A DNA stretch of 39,411 nt. Origin: Chromatiales bacterium (GTDB taxonomy: Bacteria > Pseudomonadota > Gammaproteobacteria > JAGRCI01). The notes below the pieces were generated by a model. The model did no database searches. It was not told the DNA's origin and saw nothing but the letters and a program-made list of their open reading frames with translations. Positions 36,247-39,411 of this stretch are shown one piece after another. The stretch's first letter is position 1. Each line of letters starts with the position of its first letter. The DNA lies in contig JAGRGI010000045.1 of assembly GCA_020445565.1 (NCBI GenBank), positions 30,997 to 70,407 on the forward strand, read 5' to 3'. The translations under genes were made by a program, and so were the position numbers.

Positions 36247-38142
36247 ATGTCCGAATACGCTCAATTATATGCTGAGTCCTTGCGAGACCCGGAGGGATTC
36301 TGGGGCCGTGCCGCTGAGGGGATCGACTGGGACCGTAAAGCGGACCGGGTACTGGACCTTACTCAGCGGCCCACACCCCGATGGTTCGTCGGTGGGCGTT
36401 TGAACACCTGTTTCAATGCCCTCGATCGGCACGTGGAGGCGGGCTTCGGCGAACGAACCGCGTTGCTCTATGACAGCCCGGTGACCGGTTCCAAGGCAAG
36501 CTACAGCTACGCGGACCTGCGCGATCAGGTGGCGAAGGTGGCGGGGGCGCTGGTCGATTTGGGCGTAACAGCCGGCGATCGCGTGATCATCTATATGCCC
36601 ATGATCCCGGAAGCGGTTATGGCCATGTTGGCCTGTGCACGCATCGGGGCGATACACTCCGTGGTGTTCGGCGGATTCGCCGCCAACGAGCTGGCTACCC
36701 GCATCGAGGATGCCAAACCCAAAGTGATCCTGGCCGCTTCCTGTGGAATCGAGCCGGGGCGCCTGGTGCCGTACAAGCCGTTGCTGGATACCGCCATCGA
36801 ACTCTCCAAACACAAACCGCAGCATTGTGTGATCAAACAACGCCCACAGTTGGAGGCGACTCTGCAGGCGGAGCGCGATCGGGACTGGGACGAGGCTGTG
36901 TCCGCTGCCTCCGCGCGTCCGTGCGTTGCTGTCGATGCCACTCATCCTCTGTACATTCTTTATACCTCGGGTACGACGGGACAACCCAAAGGCGTGGTGC
37001 GCGACAACGGTGGCCATGCCGTGGCCATGCTTTGGTCTATGCGCAATATCTATGATGTGGCGCCAGGCGAGGTATTCTGGGCTGCCTCGGACGTGGGTTG
37101 GGTGGTGGGGCATAGCTACATTGTTTACGCGCCATTGCTCAATGGCAGCACCACCGTGCTGTACGAGGGCAAGCCGGTGGGCACACCGGACGCGGGGGCC
37201 TTTTGGCGGGTGATCTCGGAGTACGGGGTCAAGGTGCTGTTCACCGCGCCCACAGCCTTTCGTGCCATCAAGAAGGTCGACTCCAGCGGCGAATTCATCG
37301 CAAAGTACGATCTTTCCTGCCTACAGTCCCTGTTTCTGGCCGGGGAGCGTTGCGATCCGGATACGCTGCACTGGGCGAGAACCCGCTTGGGCATACCGGT
37401 CGTGGACCACTGGTGGCAGACGGAGACCGGTTGGGCGATTGCCGCCAATCCCCTGGGGGTGAAAAACTTGCCGATCAAGCCGGGCTCGCCGAGCGTGGCC
37501 ATGCCGGGTTACGACGTACGGGTGTTGGATGAGAGCGGTACGGAACGGGCGGCCGGCGAAATGGGCAATATCGTCATCAAGCTGCCATTGCCGCCGAGTT
37601 GCCTGCCCACGTTGTGGAACAACGACCAACGTTTCGAAGACGCTTATCTGGCCCGCTATCCGGGCTACTACCTGACCGGCGATGCCGGTTTCAAGGACAC
37701 TGACGGCTATTTATGGATCATGAGCCGTACCGACGATGTGATCAACGTCGCCGGCCACCGCCTTTCCACCGGCCAGATGGAGGAGGTGCTGTGCGGCCAT
37801 CCGGATGTGGCGGAATGTGCTGTCATAGGTGTAAAGGACGATCTCAAGGGGCAGCTGCCTCTGGGGCTGGTGGTGTTGCAGGGCAATGTGACCCGGCCCG
37901 AGCAAGAGGTGGTGAGGGAACTTGTGCAGCGGGTCAGAGATCAGATCGGTCCGGTGGCGGCCTTCAAACTGGCTGCCGTGGTGCAGCGTTTGCCGAAAAC
38001 CCGCTCCGGTAAAATCCTGCGTGGTACCATGGTAAAAATGGCCGATGGCGAAAGCTGGAAGATGCCGGCCACCATTGATGACCCTGGCGCGCTCGAGGAA
38101 ATTGCGACGGCTTTGCGTGAATTGGGCTACGCCATGCACTAG
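36247..38142 (+). CDS. prpE: Acetyl/propionyl-CoA synthetase, PrpE type
   Basis: A 631-residue acyl-CoA synthetase that activates a short-chain acid with ATP and CoA through an acyl-adenylate. Blocks seen are the N-terminal motif EGFWGRAAEGIDW (family form ..FW....IDW), GAIHSVVFGGFAA, the adenylation loop YTSGTTGQPKGV, DHWWQTETGWAI, the RTDDVINVAGHRLS hinge, and the catalytic lysine in PKTRSGKILRG. Length and N-terminus fit propionyl-CoA synthetase better than Acs, but acetate use cannot be excluded. The frame is open to 36067; the ATG at 36247 matches the family start MSEYAQLY, with a second candidate at 36223. It is followed 62 bp on by sdaA. Confidence 0.88.
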   Translation: MSEYAQLYAESLRDPEGFWGRAAEGIDWDRKADRVLDLTQRPTPRWFVGGRLNTCFNALDRHVEAGFGERTALLYDSPVTGSKASYSYADLRDQVAKVAGALVDLGVTAGDRVIIYMPMIPEAVMAMLACARIGAIHSVVFGGFAANELATRIEDAKPKVILAASCGIEPGRLVPYKPLLDTAIELSKHKPQHCVIKQRPQLEATLQAERDRDWDEAVSAASARPCVAVDATHPLYILYTSGTTGQPKGVVRDNGGHAVAMLWSMRNIYDVAPGEVFWAASDVGWVVGHSYIVYAPLLNGSTTVLYEGKPVGTPDAGAFWRVISEYGVKVLFTAPTAFRAIKKVDSSGEFIAKYDLSCLQSLFLAGERCDPDTLHWARTRLGIPVVDHWWQTETGWAIAANPLGVKNLPIKPGSPSVAMPGYDVRVLDESGTERAAGEMGNIVIKLPLPPSCLPTLWNNDQRFEDAYLARYPGYYLTGDAGFKDTDGYLWIMSRTDDVINVAGHRLSTGQMEEVLCGHPDVAECAVIGVKDDLKGQLPLGLVVLQGNVTRPEQEVVRELVQRVRDQIGPVAAFKLAAVVQRLPKTRSGKILRGTMVKMADGESWKMPATIDDPGALEEIATALRELGYAMH

Positions 38143-38204
38143 GGTTGTTTCGGTCCCCGTGGAGCGCTCCTTGTCCTGGCAAGTCCCTTGCCCTCGTACC
38201 CCCG

Positions 38205-39411
38205 ATGTTTATCAGCGTCCTGGATTTGTTCAAAATCGGCATAGGGCCGTCCAGTTCCCACACCATGGGGCCCATGGCCGCCGCCTTGGATTTCCTGCGG
38301 CGCACACGCGGGCTGGCTGACGCCGGCAAGCTCCCCGGCGACGCCAGGGTCCGCTGTCGGCTGAAGGGTTCGCTGGCCTACACCGGCAAGGGGCACGGAA
38401 CGGATCGGGCGCTGGTGCTGGGCCTGCACGGTTACACGCCTGAGGACCTGGGCACAATCGACGTGGATGAACTGGTCGGTGAGCTTTGGGTCTTGTCGTG
38501 GCTGGAACTGGGTGAGGGACAGAGAGTCCGTTTTGAGCCGTCCGCGGACATCGACTTCGACCGTGGCGAGCCGCTCCCCGAGCATCCCAACGGGATGATA
38601 TTCGAACTGCTCCGTGGTGAAGCGGAGGTGTTGTCCTGCGAGACCTATTTCTCCATCGGCGGGGGCTTTATCTCCACCTTGGCACAGATTACCGAGCTGG
38701 TTGCCCCTTTGAAGATGGAAGACGACGCGCTGCATCCCTATCCCTTTGATTCTGCTGCTGCCATGATCGCGATGGCCGAGAAGAGCGGCCTTTCGATTGC
38801 GCAAATGAAGCGCCGCAACGAATGCGGGCATTGCCTTGATGAAGAGTTGGATGCCGGCCTGGATACCATTTGGGAGGCCATGAGCGGATGCGTTCAGCGA
38901 GGGCTGGCGGCCGAGGGCCTGTTGCCCGGCGGCTTGAAACTGCCCAGGCGGGCCAAAGGCTTATATCTGCAATTGCAGGATAAACCGGCAGATGCCACCC
39001 TGAACGACTGGCTGTGCGCCTATGCCATGGCGGTCAACGAGGAGAATGCCGCCGGGCACCGGGTGGTGACGGCGCCCACCAACGGTGCTGCCGGTGTGAT
39101 TCCGGCGGTCTTGTACTATTTCATGGCCCACCAGGGAGGCCGACCGGAGCAGGCGCGGGAATTTCTGCTCACGGCTGCCGCTATTGGCGGCCTGATCAAG
39201 TATCGAAGCTCTATCTCCGGTGCCGAGGTCGGTTGCCAGGGTGAAGTCGGGTCTGCTGCATCGATGGCCGCCGCCGGTCTGTGCGCGGTGCGTGGTGGTA
39301 CCGTTCGGCAGGTGGAGAATGCAGCGGAAATCGCTTTAGAACACCATCTTGGCATGACCTGCGATCCGGTGGGGGGATTGGTGCAGGTCCCCTGCATCGA
39401 ACGCAACGCCA
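38205..39411 (+). CDS. sdaA: L-serine dehydratase (iron-sulfur type), 402 residues, 3' end outside window
   Basis: L-serine ammonia-lyase, converting serine to pyruvate and ammonia. The start [20 protein letters not shown] is the family signature. Later conserved blocks are [31 protein letters not shown] and [13 protein letters not shown]. The three [4Fe-4S] cysteine ligands known for this family are in place: C344 (GCQGEVG), C386 (TCDPVGG) and C397 (PCIERN). The frame is open through the right edge, so the last ~55-60 residues are missing. The start codon has no strong Shine-Dalgarno sequence; a short dyad (GGCAAG-TCC-CTTGCC, 38178-38192) lies just before it. With prpE it suggests catabolism of serine and short acids. 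Confidence 0.94.
   Translation, partial: MFISVLDLFKIGIGPSSSHTMGPMAAALDFLRRTRGLADAGKLPGDARVRCRLKGSLAYTGKGHGTDRALVLGLHGYTPEDLGTIDVDELVGELWVLSWLELGEGQRVRFEPSADIDFDRGEPLPEHPNGMIFELLRGEAEVLSCETYFSIGGGFISTLAQITELVAPLKMEDDALHPYPFDSAAAMIAMAEKSGLSIAQMKRRNECGHCLDEELDAGLDTIWEAMSGCVQRGLAAEGLLPGGLKLPRRAKGLYLQLQDKPADATLNDWLCAYAMAVNEENAAGHRVVTAPTNGAAGVIPAVLYYFMAHQGGRPEQAREFLLTAAAIGGLIKYRSSISGAEVGCQGEVGSAASMAAAGLCAVRGGTVRQVENAAEIALEHHLGMTCDPVGGLVQVPCIERNA

Noticed and set aside
38178..38192. Terminator between prpE and sdaA
   Set aside because: GGCAAG-TCC-CTTGCC can form a small stem, but there is no T run and it lies too close to the sdaA start to be called a terminator.

Overview
The window reads as a gammaproteobacterial chromosome segment. 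It is GC-rich and densely packed, with genes often overlapping by 4 bp. The content is mostly housekeeping and conserved envelope genes: pepN, lhr, nei, nhaD, rimK, prpE, sdaA, a DUF1631 protein and a MoxR/DUF58/Bat operon. The set resembles Chromatiales-like or other marine/sulfur gammaproteobacteria, but that placement is inference from gene content. I saw no tRNA, rRNA, CRISPR array, phage or insertion sequence. Both ends cut a gene: pepN on the left, sdaA on the right.

Layout. 1-1889: pepN (minus, partial) divergent from a SAM-dependent methyltransferase. 1945-6236 (minus): an RND/MMPL-type exporter, a LolA-like periplasmic protein, a small zinc-ribbon protein and a family 2 glycosyltransferase, overlapping or nearly so. 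6517-11690 (minus): MoxR ATPase, DUF58, DUF4381, BatA and a BatB/BatC fusion, each overlapping the next by 4 bp. The fusion carries 30 consecutive glutamines encoded by 15 perfect copies of one hexamer. 11852-14188: DUF1631 protein. After an AT-rich, repeat-containing 400 bp intergenic region comes nhaD (plus), convergent with nei (minus).

17095-17844 (plus): a secreted protein with a PEP-CTERM-like C-terminus. 17835-24551 (minus): a tightly coupled operon of a lasso-peptide B2-type transglutaminase-like protein, an HprK-related kinase, an NTP_transf_5-type nucleotidyltransferase and the helicase Lhr. No precursor peptide, PqqD-like protein or asparagine-synthetase-like cyclase is visible nearby. 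This orphan B2-kinase-nucleotidyltransferase set is the best candidate here for an uncharacterised system. 24616-29508: a small membrane protein, rimK with an AstE/AspA-like hydrolase, and a large MscS-family channel.

29577-31964 (minus): an alpha-E protein and a circularly permuted ATP-grasp enzyme, a predicted peptide/amide-forming pair. 32061-36110 (minus): a periplasmic binding protein followed by a 1006-residue hybrid histidine kinase, plausibly one sensory pathway. 36247-39411 (plus): a PrpE-type acyl-CoA synthetase, then L-serine dehydratase (partial).

Several starts were moved from the longest possible reading frame on the basis of ribosome-binding sites, 4-bp stop/start overlaps or family N-termini. 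The reasons are given per gene.
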